Assembly: GCA_946811695.1 (NCBI GenBank)
Contig: OX328125.1
Span: 93,522,760-93,586,759 of the forward strand
Direction: 5' to 3'
Source of the DNA: Gonocerus acuteangulatus
Taxonomy: Eukaryota > Arthropoda > Insecta > Hemiptera > Coreidae
Length of the DNA: 64,000 nucleotides
Shown piece after piece: positions 20,533 to 32,155 of the stretch (position 1 is its first letter; each line of letters begins with the position of its first letter). The notes under the pieces were generated by a model. It searched no databases. It was given only the letters and a program-made list of their open reading frames with translations, and was not told the DNA's origin. The translations under genes and the position numbers were made by a program.

Positions 20533-21134
20533 AAATGAATAACAAATATGACTTAAGCCCCTAAATTATGTATATTTTTAATACGGACGAAATATTGTTA
20601 CACTTCAGATCAAGAAAATCACAGGCAATATTTTTTAGGGAGAAAAAATGCAATTGTCTTCCTATTCTATGAATTCGAGAGTTTAATAATCAAATGATAA
20701 TTAGAAAAAATAATTAACGGAACAATTGTTGATAGTTTCATACAAGTCACACAAGAAGTCCTCATAACTCTATAAAAATAATCCGTTATTTCGTCTGTCT
20801 GGTTATAGTATTCAATTAACCTTATTGACCAATACTCAAATGATAGAAATCCTCTTCTAATTAAAGTGGCCATTACTCACTAACCTTCCAAAATGAATCT
20901 TAATTTATTTGGTCTTAATTTAATTGTTAAGTAATTGTTTTAATTGATATTACGCTGTTTCCGTTTCCTAATATCTTCAGGATAAATATAGGAAATAATG
21001 GCCTTATTTTTTTTTTTTTTTTTTTCAATCTTCGCCATTTTACCTTAGCTAATGTGTCTACACTTTGCGATTTAACGTATTTTAAATCAATCGTCCCGTC
21101 ATATGTTAATGGTAATATGAAATAAGAAACATAA
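20533..21134. other. AT-rich stretch with a T run
   Basis: A T run at 21007-21025 has no recognisable adjoining SINE. The minus 68-codon frame has no supporting features. Confidence 0.5.
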
Positions 21135-21740
21135 GTTTGACGCTAGTTGCAGTCTACTTTAAGCAGGAATTTGACGCCTAGTGTATTATACTTAAAGAAA
21201 AAAATAGACACTAGGCATAAAATTAACGAAGCAGTAATTTGAAGCTGGGTATAAAATGCTTGAGTCAGATATTTGACATTTGCCGTAAAATATTTGCCGC
21301 AGATATTTGACACATTGCATAAAAATAATTGAGGCAGAATTCTCCATTCCCTTACGTTTTGTTTAATTTAATTTTTCTTCAGCATACTGACAACGAGGAG
21401 AATCGCTAAAAGTTTTAACCGGAGAATTCCGGTTGACAATAAGCATTCTTTAATCTACAAATGGATAAGTTTAACAAGTATGGATCAGGATATGCATGAA
21501 ATTTTCGCCATTTTGCCTTAGCCAATCTACAACAATTTCACCTAAGCTTTCCAATTTGTTGTCAATACAATGAATCTTCTTGACATTAATGGTAGTCACC
21601 AATACTTGAAGGAGAAATATGACACTGCGTAATCTACTTGTAACAAGAATGGAAGATTATGTAATATATTTTAAGCAGAAATTTGATTCTGGGCTTAACA
21701 CGTTAAGTGCGGCTGCTGTTTGACCATAATTTCGCTATAT

Positions 21741-21808
21741 GCTGTACATGCACCGGGGGGCATGTACAGCATTATTCGTCATATGCGTTGCATGCCCCCG
21801 GGGGCATG
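21741..21808. repeat. Two GC-rich hairpins
   Basis: GCTGTACATGC/GCATGTACAGC arms lie at 21741-21770, and the perfect 18-bp palindrome CATGCCCCCGGGGGCATG lies at 21791-21808. The preceding TTAACACGTTAAGTGCGGC at 21695 is reminiscent of piggyBac-type ends, but no second end was found. Confidence 0.8.
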
Positions 21809-22156
21809 TAACCTTCCTATCTGTATGCTCTTATTTAACGACGTCTAGCAATATAAGGAAAAGAGATAATGCACTGACTTTTCGCAGAATCATTGCAACT
21901 AACGTCAATAAATATACATTAAAAACAGGAGGAGGATCTGGAAATACGATCAAATAAAAAATTCTAAATAATTAAAAAAATGTATTTTACAAATATACGG
22001 AATATTCTATTGTTCTAAAATAAGTAAATAAATTAGTACCACTTTAAACAATGTTATTACAATATACATTATACAACAATACAATACAAAAAAGTTCAAT
22101 ATTAAAAAAATATTTTAATTTAGTTCAAATAATTCGACCCCGAATTCTCAATATTC

Positions 22157-22471
22157 ATCCTAATCAGAGTTGGGCAAACGTTAGCGCGCGCTAAAAGCTG
22201 ATACCTCTCCGCTAATTTTGCGAAACTGTAGAAAGCCAGCGCTAATAATTAGCGGTTAGCGGCGGCAGTGCGCTAACCGCTAATCTATTTATGAAATATC
22301 GTAATTGCTAATAGCTTAAGCTATAGTTACAAGTTGTAACTTTAGCTTAAGCTATTAGCAATTACGATATTTCATAAATAGATTAGCGCTGGCTTTCTAC
22401 AGTTTCGCTAAATTAGCGGAGAGGTATCAGCTTTTAGCGCGCGCTAACGTTTGCCCAACTCTGATCCTAAT
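22157..22471. mobile_element. hAT-type foldback element, 299 bp
   Basis: The terminal repeat CAGAGTTGGGCAAACGTTAG starts at 22165 and its inverse ends at 22463. The perfect 8-bp duplication ATCCTAAT lies at 22157-22164 and 22464-22471. The arms run almost to the centre, so the whole element is one long hairpin. The left arm alone contains an extra ~38-bp mini-hairpin (ATTAGCGGTTAGCG / CGCTAACCGCTAAT). TIR sequence and 8-bp duplication indicate the hAT superfamily. It is non-coding. Confidence 0.94.
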
Positions 22472-22589
22472 AAAGGCACTAATTATTATGATGTCTATTG
22501 AAACAGTCTAAGCAAAGCCCTGGATTATTGGGTGTAATATACTTGAACCAGAAATTTTACACCGGACGTAAAATACTTAAAGGCAAAAT

Positions 22590-23470
22590 GTAGGTGACAT
22601 CCCTTCCCATCCCCGTACTTCCATCCACATGTTTGCTGACAACACCGCTATTCTCACTGTTAACCAAAACCCATTTCTTGCTTCCAATTCCCTTCAAGAA
22701 CACCTGTGTCTACTTCAACCATGGCTAAATAAATGGAGAATCAAAGTAAATGCAGAAAAATCTAGCCATGCAACATTCACACTTCGTAAATCAAGCTACC
22801 CGCCAATAACCCTCCAAAACATTCAAATTCCACAGAAATCGCAAGTAAGGTGCTTAGGACTGATACTAGACAAACGTTTAACTTGGAAGCCACACATAAC
22901 TCAGAAAAGACAGGAACTAAACAGACGCTTTAGACTTTTATCACGCTTACTGGACAATCGCTCGAAACTTTCATTGACTAACAAACGACTTATATACAAT
23001 ACCATACTCCGACCAATATGGACTTATGGACTTGAACTATGGGGTTCCACTAAACCTTCCAATTCCTACAGAATACAAACAATACAATCCAAAATCCTTC
23101 GAAATATATCCAATGCTCCTTACTATATCTCCAACCTAACCCTGCATAATGACTTCAATATCCCCTTTATCCAATCCCTGGCCAAATCAGTCTATCAGAA
23201 GTTTCATTCCAATCTCCCCGGCCATCCAAATCCGTTGATAAACTCTCTATCCTCCTTCCATAATCCACAAAATCCTCATAGAAGGCTGAAGCGGCGTTGG
23301 CCTAGAGACAATTTGTTTTAACATGCCATCTGCAATGCTCAAAATTTATTTTGGGTTTTGTAATTGTACATATTCCCACATCATGCCTTACACTGTTAAT
23401 TTTCCAAAACCAGCAAAATTACTGGAAATATGTTTACATATTGTTGTCATTATCAATAAAGGTTAAAAAA
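22590..23470 (+). mobile_element. Jockey-type non-LTR retrotransposon, 5'-truncated
   Basis: The body begins within the reverse-transcriptase domain and keeps the C-terminal half of ORF2 plus about 130 bp of 3' UTR, an AATAAA at about 23456 and a short poly(A). It is inserted in the degenerate ~35-bp repeat field. A target duplication is not clear. Confidence 0.9.
22596..23321 (+). pseudogene. Jockey ORF2 C-terminal fragment (reverse transcriptase)
   Basis: This is an open frame of 241 codons from DIPSHPRTSIHMFADNTAIL to PHRRLKRRWPRDNLF and TAA. It covers the end of the RT catalytic region and the thumb and connection regions (KVNAEKS, RCLGLILDKRLTWKPHI, LRPIWTYGLELWGS, LRNISNAPYYISN). The catalytic motif, normally (F/Y)ADD, reads FADN, so the second catalytic Asp is replaced and the enzyme would be dead even if complete. 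The frame is otherwise intact, which suggests a fairly recent insertion. The ORF2 N-terminal endonuclease and ORF1 are absent. Confidence 0.92.
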
Positions 23471-23740
23471 AAATAGGAAAAAATTTCATACTGGGCGTAA
23501 AATGCTTGGTACTGAAATTTTATACCGTACATAAAACTTGAAGTAGAAATTTGACGCCGTGCGTAATATACTTCAAATGAGATTGAACGCTGAGTGTAAT
23601 ATTCTTGAAGGCAGAAAATTTCATATCGGAGCTAAAATACTTGAAGCAGAAATTTGAGTAAGTACTGAGTAATTTCTGCTTCAAGTATTTTACGTCTGGT
23701 GTGAAATTTCTGCTGCTTGATAGAGAAGTCTGAAATTCTT

Positions 23741-24560
23741 TTGTTTTATTTCATTTATGGTTTAATCGCCATTCTTAAAACATAGAATGGACGTTAAAAT
23801 ATAATAATTATAGCATATTTTTAATAAGTAATTTAATCACATGGACAGTTGCACGGGTTACATATTAAATAATTCATTCATGATTGATTTCGTTAAATTA
23901 AATCTTTAAAATAAATATCATGTTAAAATATTAAATGTATACTGGAATGAGGATACTAAGAAATTATTTCATATCTATTTGCCTTGTATTTGTAAGATAA
24001 TCAAGTTTTTCACAATAATGAGAGCGATGTTCCATTCTCTGTTGTGTAACAGAACATAACCATACTTTTATAACATGATAAGAAAGTCTCCACTAACCAT
24101 AACGGATCAGTCTTTTGAGTCAATCTTGGCCGTATCAAACCGTAAAGGCATCTGTAGATATTGCGTGAGCTATCGGTTTCCTGCTCTTGGATTTCACCAT
24201 TGCTTAGGGAACTGGACACAATTTTTTTGTTTTAATTATTAATTTCTTTATGGGTTATTAGATTCTTTACATGAATAAATCTGGTAAAATTATTATGGGG
24301 ATGCTGAAAGACCTGTGCTTAAGTCCTCCTAAATTCATCCTCAAAGGGAAAATAACAAATCGCCTAACTTTAAATTCTAAAAAAAAAAGTTTATTTTATA
24401 ATAAATATATATTAAAGTTTACATAGCATCATTTTTTGGGTTCGTTTTCACAAAATTAACTTTAATAAATACTTTTATAAAACGACATACTATTTATGAA
24501 ATTACAATATATACAATTATTATTTTGAATTTTAACCACCACCTATACATAACAAAGATT
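23741..24560. other. AT-rich stretch, nothing recognised
   Basis: The minus frame of 69 codons at 24010-24219 has no recognisable domain. Confidence 0.5.
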
Positions 24561-24562
24561 TA

Positions 24563-24612
24563 GGGGACGGGTTATCAACAAGATGCCACCCATTTCCAGT
24601 TAGGCTGACGCT
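24563..24612 (-). mobile_element. SINE body fragment
   Basis: The minus strand reads GGGTGGCATCTTGTTGATAA, CCCGTCC, homologous to the GGTGGCAACCTGTAGATAGC body of the 5S-SINEs. Both head and tail are lost. Confidence 0.5.
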
Positions 24613-24626
24613 TTTTATTTTTTCGA

Positions 24627-24628
<2 letters not shown>

Positions 24629-24685
<57 letters not shown>
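24629..24685. repeat. (AT)n microsatellite
   Basis: About 28 AT dinucleotides. Confidence 0.97.
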
Positions 24686-24688
<3 letters not shown>

Positions 24689-24896
24689 AACAAACAAAAA
24701 ATTAATAATCACTTGGTTGCTCTTTGCCTTTTTTAGGAAAATAAGAACTAAAGAATTAAATATATCGATTGAAAATGTCTGGATCTCTGGTAAACGTCAA
24801 TCCCTCGATTCTTGGAGTTTCTATAATAATAATAATAATATAAATAATTGAAGGTTTGGTCGCTGGATTAGTCCCCAACCAGGCAATATTTGCGCA

Positions 24897-25052
24897 TTTT
24901 TTTTTTTTTTTTTTTCTTTTAAAGGTTCATCTCCATCTATTAGCTCTAGATTAATGAACTCAACCTGCTACACCGCTGCAGGGGGGATTCGAAGCCGCAT
25001 CTCCTTACGTAGGAATCGGGTACACTATTCTCTCTAACCTAATCGGTGAAAT
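24897..25052 (-). mobile_element. tRNA-derived SINE, third head type
   Basis: The minus strand from ~25052 has a tRNA-like head with A-box-like GGTTAGAGAGAATAGTG and B-box-like GGCTTCGAATCCCCCC. Next comes the diverged tail GAGCTAATAGATGGAGATGA, then poly(A) (T run 24897-24915). The head differs from the other SINE heads here. Confidence 0.8.
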
Positions 25053-26674
25053 TATTATACTTGGAATGATTAGAAAACTGTTGACAAATAAGATGCAGGC
25101 TTTCAGTTGGACTATATTATTATCCAAGAATTAATGACTAACTATACTGCGGCTCATTCTAGAAATAAATGTTAAAATAAAATGAATATCTTTATAAAAT
25201 GAAAGCTCATTTTCATCAAGAAAAAAAAAAGAAGAAACTTGTAAAAATTTAATTAGTAGATCTTGTGTACAATGTTTTCAGAAATGTATAGACTTATAGA
25301 AAAAGAGCTTGAAAACCTTCAGGTAAAATACGGGGTGGGCCTTCAATTTAGCTCTGTATTACTATAGAAAATATCATGAAAAGGCGTGGCCATTAGCCGG
25401 GGTTGAACGTCAAAACATTCTCACACACTCCCCTAGGACTGGGAAAAGAAAAAACTCATTCAACTTAAGCATTTTAATTAATTAATCAGTAAGGTCGTTC
25501 ATAATTACTCTACACTTTCAGAAATATTAGTGCAAGGCCTAAAGGATACTATTTAATAGGGGGATGTTTGTCAAATTTCTTGATTTATTGATTGTACTTA
25601 GAGATAAGCCTGATAACACATCGATTAATGATAAGGTATGGTTTAAGCTATCAATATTTTGGGCAGCGTTAATTCAAGACTGCATATAGTACAATGCATT
25701 ACGGAACATCATAAATAATATGCAGCATAATTTCACAATTCAACACCGCTGGACGGTGAAGGTTTTTTATTCGTTGTTTACAACATACTTTCAGAGAAAT
25801 GCCTCCATCTTCAGTGGTCTTCATTAAATCCAGCCTGCATACCAGGGCGTTGATTCTAATTTGCGTTGACGACCGTTATCTTTTATTTAGGGCTGAGCTG
25901 TGAGTCAACGCTCGTTCATGGTGACTGTATTTAGTAGAACTGAAGATAGTGGTATTAATCTGAACGTACGTTGTAATAAACTAATACAGCCATGTCAAAT
26001 TGTGAAATTCCCTGCGGTATATTATTTGCGGTGTACCGAAAGACATCATCCTTCATGCAGTCTTATGGTTGTGGAACCTTAGGAATATGGTTTTGAAGTT
26101 TGAACAATTAACGCTAGAAATAACATATAGAGTTTAAGCCAACCCTTCACATTACTCTGAAAGTATCTTATAATAAACTTATACGGAACGTTTTTTAAGT
26201 GCCTTTCTACAGATTCGTTCAGAAAATTTGAAGTAATTTCTCATCTTCAAGTATACCTGAACATTATTACGTTTTAGGCATTAAACATAGTTTATTTTGG
26301 TGGAATATTTCATGATTCAAATTCTCAAGATAATTTATTCTAATATAATAAAAATCGTCCTGGTAGATATTTTTATAACTTTCCCATAAATTTTAGAATC
26401 AAAAAGGGTCGAAACACTTGCTGTCAGGATCTGTATTGAGTTCATAAACTGGACTCACTCCTCAAAGCTATAAATATCGTGTCAACATTAATTATTTTGT
26501 AAGTTTTATTTCCATTCGTACAATTAAACAAAAAAAAAGTATATAAATTTTATGCAGCCTTATTTGGTGTGATATTGTATACCGGTTAAAATAAAGATCT
26601 CATTGAAATATCCGTGTCTGAGTAGAAATTATTTGGTTTACAGCCGTAGAGGAGTTGGCTAACTTTCTTCGGCG
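25053..26674. other. AT-rich stretch with weak inverted repeats
   Basis: About 40-bp diverged inverted arms at ~25695-25740 and ~25993-26040 (GAATTGTGAAATTATGCTGC on the inverse of the left arm, AAATTGTGAAATTCCCTGCG on the right) may mark an old MITE. No gene was seen. Confidence 0.4.
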
Positions 26675-27230
26675 ATGGACTCGTTGAAAAATATCTTTAC
26701 TACACCTTGGTTGTTTGGCCGCCACATGGGGGGGACAACCGGGTACAGTTGTCCCGGGCCCGGGCACCGTGGGGGCCCGGGCCGATCCTCGCTAATTGGA
26801 AAAAAATGTATAGGTTATGAGCTTGTAAAAAGAATGGGGCTTAGAAATATAGACGGGCGTAGCCTATATTTATTGGAATGGGGTATATATTTGTTTAATG
26901 TACATGAACGACAAAACAAGTGCAGTCGCAGAATAGTATATTTCATTAGGAGTCGTAATAAAACTACAAGTACCGAAAGTGACCTTTGCTGCATCGATTG
27001 TCGGCTTTTATTCTCATTTTGCTCAAAACTCAAGATGAAAATAATTTAAAAATGCCCAAAGTCCTATAGCAAAGTACTAGAATTTTCATTCTGGCTCTGA
27101 GAAGTGGGGGCCCGGCTCTGAGAAGTGGGGGCCCGGTTCTGAGAAGTGGTGGCCCGGTTCTGAGAAGTGGGGGCCCGGTTCTGAGAAGTGGGGCCCGGCT
27201 GTGAAAAGTGGCGGTCCTGGTTTACACTAT
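26675..27230 (+). repeat. GC-rich dispersed repeat, long copy, with 21-bp minisatellite
   Basis: It starts in a GC-rich block (GTTGTCCCGGGCCCGGGCAC, GGGGGCCCGGGCC) and matches 50858-51085 on both sides of an internal ~165-bp segment missing there. Its right end is six copies of a 21-bp unit GGCTCTGAGAAGTGGGGGCC at 27093-27230. A 124-codon open frame from 26675 crosses the GC block but has no recognised domain and is not supported as a gene. Confidence 0.75.
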
Positions 27231-27897
27231 CTTATTTAGATTACTGTTATATTGATAGGCATTAATATTAATAAGTCGATGAGTCATTAAACAAAAAATA
27301 AATAATATTAAAACAATAGGAAAAAGCCTTTGTAACCCCTTCCCCATATGTATAATAATAAGATTTATTGATAAATAAAATCATGACCATCTTGATGATC
27401 TAATCATTTTGTGCTCTTCGGCTGATTGAGACAGGCATTTACAATGAACTAATCCGAGATCACGGACGCCCCCTCATTATTTTTTGAGGTTCTCCCTTAT
27501 TGGGAAATAAGTTTGATCATGAGAATGGCATTTGGGACGAAAATAAAGAGTCAAGAACTGATCAAACGCTTTGAACTACTCCGACGACTAATAGGACTTA
27601 AATCAAAACTTGTCACAAAAAACAAACAATATATAAAAACAGGTTGTAATATAAAAGTGTTCTTTTATTACATATACACAATAACCTACATTACTCTATA
27701 CACTCGGAAATACTAAGGAAAGGTGAACGTTTTTGATCTGAAAAATATATAATATCCAGCTGTAGTGCACAGATTGAAATATTCCCAGTATATTTGAAGG
27801 GACGTTATTGAATGATTTTATATGATTAATGACTTTATTTTTATATTAGCAACATTTCCTCCTGAATTACAGTATATACCTTCTTAAAGTTAGGGAG
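27231..27897. other. AT-rich stretch, nothing recognised
   Basis: A patch at 27513-27630 reads, in plus frame, FGTKIKSQELIKRFELLRRL. This is weakly like the 'RQELNRRFRLLSRLL' region of the Jockey copies, so it may be a LINE scrap. Confidence 0.3.
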
Positions 27898-30047
27898 CAC
27901 AATTTATCTTCAGAATATCGGTAATGAATAGCTTAATATTTTGGCAAAACCGGCGGCAATCTTTAAATAAGTTACCCATATCTAATATTAACTAATTTAA
28001 TGGAGGATCATCGATTTCTTCATATAATTTATATGTAATAAAACATATTTCACAATTTATCTTCAGAATATCGGTAATGAATAGCTTAATATTTTGGCAA
28101 AACCGGCGGCAATCTTTAAATAAGTTACCCATATCTAATATTAACTAATTTAATGGAGGATCATCGATTTCTTCATATAATTTATATGTAATAAGACATA
28201 TTTCACAATTTATCTTCAGAATATGGGTAATGAATAGCTTAATATTTTGGCAAAACCGGCGGCAATCTTTAAATAAGTTACCCATATCTAATATTAACTA
28301 ATTTAATGGAGGATCATCGATTTCTTCATATAATTTATATGTAATAAGACATATTTCACAATTTATCTTCAGAATATGGGTAATGAATAGCTTAATATTT
28401 TGGCAAAACCGGCGGCAATCTTTAAATAAGTTACCCATATCTAATATTAACTAATTTAATGGAGGATCATCGATTTCTTCATATAATTTATATGTAATAA
28501 GACATATTTCACAATTTATCTTCAGAATATCGGTAATGAATAGCTTAATATTTTGGCAAAACCGGCGGCAATCTTTAAATAAGTTACCCATATCTAATAT
28601 TAACTAATTTAATTGAGGATCATCGATTTCTTCATGTAATTTATATGTAATAAAACATATTTCACAATTTATCTTCAGAATATCGGTAATGAATAGCTTA
28701 ATATTTTGGCAAAACCGGCGGCAATCTTTAAATAAGTTACCCATATCTAATATTAACTAATTTAATGGAGGATCATCGATTTCTTCATATAATTTATATG
28801 TAATAAAACATATTTCACAATTTATCTTCAGAATATCGGTAATGAATAGCTTAATATTTTGGCAAAACCGGCGGCAATCTTTAAATAAGTTACCCATATC
28901 TAATATTAACTAATTTAATTGAGGATCATCGATTTCTTCATATAATTTATATGTAATAAAACATATTTCACAATTTATCTTCAGAATATCGGTAATGAAT
29001 AGCTTAATATTTTGGCAAAACCGGCGGCTATCTTTAAATAAGTTACCCATATCAAATATTAACTAATTTAATTGAGGATCATCGATTTCTTCATATCATT
29101 TATATGTAATAAAACATATTTCACAATTTATCTTCAGAATATCGGTAATGAATAGCTTAATATTTTGGCAAAACCGGCGGCAATCTTTAAATAAGTTACC
29201 CATATCTAATATTAACTAATTTAATTGAGGATCATCGATTTCTTCATATAATTTATATGTAATAAAACATATTTCACAATTTATCTTCAGAATATCGGTA
29301 ATGAATAGCTTAATATTTTGGCAAAACCGGCGGCTATCTTTAAATAAGTTACCCATATCTAATATTAACTAATTTAATTGAGGATCATCGATTTCTTCAT
29401 ATAATTTATATGTAATAAAACATATTTCACAATTTATCTTCAGAATATCGGTAATGAATAGCTTAATATTTTGGCAAAACCGGCGGCTATCTTTAAATAA
29501 GTTACCCATATCTAATATTAACTAATTTAATTGAGGATCATCGATTTCTTCATATAATTTATATGTAATAAGACATATTTCACAATTTATCTTCAGAATA
29601 TGGGTAATGAATAGCTTAATATTTTGGCAAAACCGGCGGCAATCTTTAAATAAGTTACCCATATCTAATATTAACTAATTTAATGGAGGATCATCGATTT
29701 CTTCATATAATTTATATGTAATAAAACATATTTCACAATTTATCTTCAGAATATCGGTAATGAATAGCTTAATATTTTGGCAAAACCGGCGGCAATCTTT
29801 AAATAAGTTACCCATATCTAATATTAACTAATTTAATTGAGGATCATCGATTTCTTCATATAATTTATATGTAATAAAACATATTTCACAATTTATCTTC
29901 AGAATATCGGTAATGAATAGCTTAATATTTTGGCAAAACCGGCGGCTATCTTTAAATAAGTTACCCATATCTAATATTAACTAATTTAATTGAGGATCAT
30001 CGATTTCTTCATATAATTTATATGTAATAAGACATATTTCACAATTT
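27898..30047. repeat. 153-bp satellite, exactly 14 units
   Basis: Units begin CACAATTTATCTTCAGAATA at 27898 and every 153 bp to 29887. A partial unit starts at 30040. Divergence is very low. Variants are shared among units: ATCGG or ATGGG, GGCAATC or GGCTATC, AATGGAGG or AATTGAGG, AAAAC or AAGAC. No indels were noticed. No coding frame is conserved. Confidence 0.98.
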
Positions 30048-31120
30048 ATATTTGTAAATGAAGAGATTTTCTTCGATGGGAAGAATTTTTACAATTGTTG
30101 TATCGACTTCAATTTCCAGCTGAAAGGATTTTAGCTTACGGGATTATAATCTTATTTCTAATATAAGCTGCTTAATCTAAAATATATAGAATTGACTGAA
30201 TAGTCTTAGTTCATTTATGTATTCAGACGAATGATTTTATGATACCAAAAATACTTTAAGATGGGCAACTAAAGTACATCTGTCCAAGTAAGTGATAATA
30301 ACAGCTGTCACATTTTAAGCAACGCAACATGTAATACTTGCGATAGTCATGAAAATATACTATTTCGTTCATCTTTACTTTATATTTTTATATGAGCTAA
30401 GTATGAACTAAGAAGTATATTACTTTAAAACATTTTTGAAGTGTACAAGAGAGTTGAAATATACAATACGATTGAATTGCTTTCATTTAACCACTATTTA
30501 GGATTATTTACTGGACATATTATATTACCTAAAATGTCTAAATGGTTTTATTTTTTTAAATTATATTATGTAAATTTTCTAACGAACAAAAGGTAAAAGA
30601 AAGAGTGGTATATAAGGGCGGGAGAGATCGGAATCTGTTGACGGGAGCTGACCCTTCGTTGCCCGGCTGAACTGTCCTTGTGGTCCCCATACTTTCAAGC
30701 TTTACATTGCAAGCTCCTTTAGAATATAAAATATCCTAAATAATTAACAACATCTAAATATTAGTAAACAATTGTCAAAATAAAAAGGAGGGGAATATTA
30801 AAAATCGAGCTTTTTAATTAAAATATAAGTAAACATTGTTTTGACGAATGGGCTTTATAAAAAATTATTTATTTATTCTTGAAGACTAATAATTATTGAA
30901 AGAAATGCATATTTGAAAATAATGCAGTGGTTACTATGTACAGAGAAAATTGCAATATATACACATTGAGGACTAGATTATTATTTTCAGTAAAACCTAC
31001 ATTACATCAACCCTAAACTATCCACGGAACTATGAATAATCCTTCAAACATTTTTAATTTGATTCTTTAAATATTGTAGGAGTGAATAGCAGAATAAGTT
31101 TTCTTTAAATTATTAAACAC
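30048..31120. other. AT-rich stretch with a TATA-like motif
   Basis: At 30608-30620 GGTATATAAGGGCGGGAGAG precedes a short GC-rich patch to about 30690. It could be a Pol II core promoter or a solo LTR fragment. No start codon context or LTR boundary was identified. Confidence 0.3.
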
Positions 31121-32155
31121 TAGCTGTTACCCGGCGTGCCATGCTACACCTACTTTCTGCATATAGAAAAGCCTAAGTAAATTAGAAACCAAATAAGTAT
31201 TATTAAAATCTAATAACACGAATCTGTAACTGTTTCGAACCCGTGACCTCCCAACTGTGAGTCCTAGACGACTTTGACCTAACCTATAACACCCCCCGTA
31301 TCAATACATACATGTATGCCAAGTTTGGTAAAAATCGGTCTAACGGTGTGGATTTTTATTAAAAAAAAACATGCAGACAGCAGCTGGTAGACGTTTTTGA
31401 CCTGGCCTATGACAATCTCCTGATCAAGGCCAACCTGTGTGCCCAGTTTGATCAAAATCTGTCAAACGGTGTGGGTTTGTATAAAGAACAAACATACAGA
31501 CAGACAGATGGTGGCCGTTTTGACCTAGCCTATGGCAATCGCCGTATCAAGATCTACCTGTGTTCCAACTTAGGTCAAAATCGGTCGAACGGTGTGGATT
31601 TTTATAGGAAACAAATATACAGACAGACAGCTGGTAGAGGTTTTTGACCTAGCCTATGGCAATCGCCGTATCAAGATCTACCTGTGTTCCAACTTAGGTC
31701 AAAATCGGTCGAACGGTGTGGATTTTTATAGGAAACAAATATACAGACAGACAGCTGGTAGAAATTTTTGACCTAGCCTACGGCACTCTCCAGATTAGGA
31801 TCTACATGTGTACCGAGTTTAGTCAAAATCGGACAAACGGTGCGGATTTGTATTAGGAACAAACAGACAGAAAGACAGCTGGTAGACGTTTTTGACTTAG
31901 CCTACGACACTCCTCAGATTAAGATCCACATGTGTACCGAGTTTAGTCAAAATCGGACGAACGGAGTGGATTTGTATAAGGGACGAACATACAGACAGAC
32001 AGCTGGTAGATTTTTTCGACCTAGCCTAGGAGATTTCTCGTATCAAGACCTACCATTATTCCAAGTTTGGTCAAAATCGGTCAAACGGTGTGGATTTGTA
32101 TAAGGAACAAACAAACAGAAAAACAGACAGACACGTGATTTTTATATATATAGAT
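31121..32155 (+). repeat. Retroelement-like repeat with ~124-bp internal tandem units
   Basis: It begins ACTAGCTGTTACCCGGCGTG and ends ACGTGATTTTTATATATATA, the usual limits of a widespread arthropod non-LTR/SINE-like tail. The interior repeats a unit with CAGACAGCTGGTAGA, TTTTTGACCTAGCCTA, CAAAATCGGTC-AACGGTGTGG at 31381, 31505, 31628, 31752, 31876 and 32000. Units diverge by perhaps 10-20%. The 87-codon frame within it is a by-product. Confidence 0.85.

Larger units (their letters stand above)
21135..23740. repeat. Degenerate ~34-36-bp repeat field, interrupted by two insertions
   Basis: Variants of ACTTGAAGCAGAAATTTGAC, GC-GGGCGTAAAAT recur at 21140-21340, 21650-21700, 22520-22590 and 23480-23740. 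The hAT element (22157-22471) and the Jockey LINE (22590-23470) lie between these patches. At 23634-23691 the repeat inverts on itself: a 21-bp perfect arm starting AAAATACTTGAAGCAGAAAT is mirrored after a 16-bp loop. Confidence 0.7.

Noticed and set aside
26675..27049. 124-codon protein from a Met at 26675
   Set aside because: It crosses a dispersed GC-rich repeat whose sibling at 50.9 kb lacks most of the frame; no domain is recognised.
27898..30047. CRISPR-like regular array
   Set aside because: Units are contiguous 153-bp satellites without unique spacers, in a eukaryotic genome.
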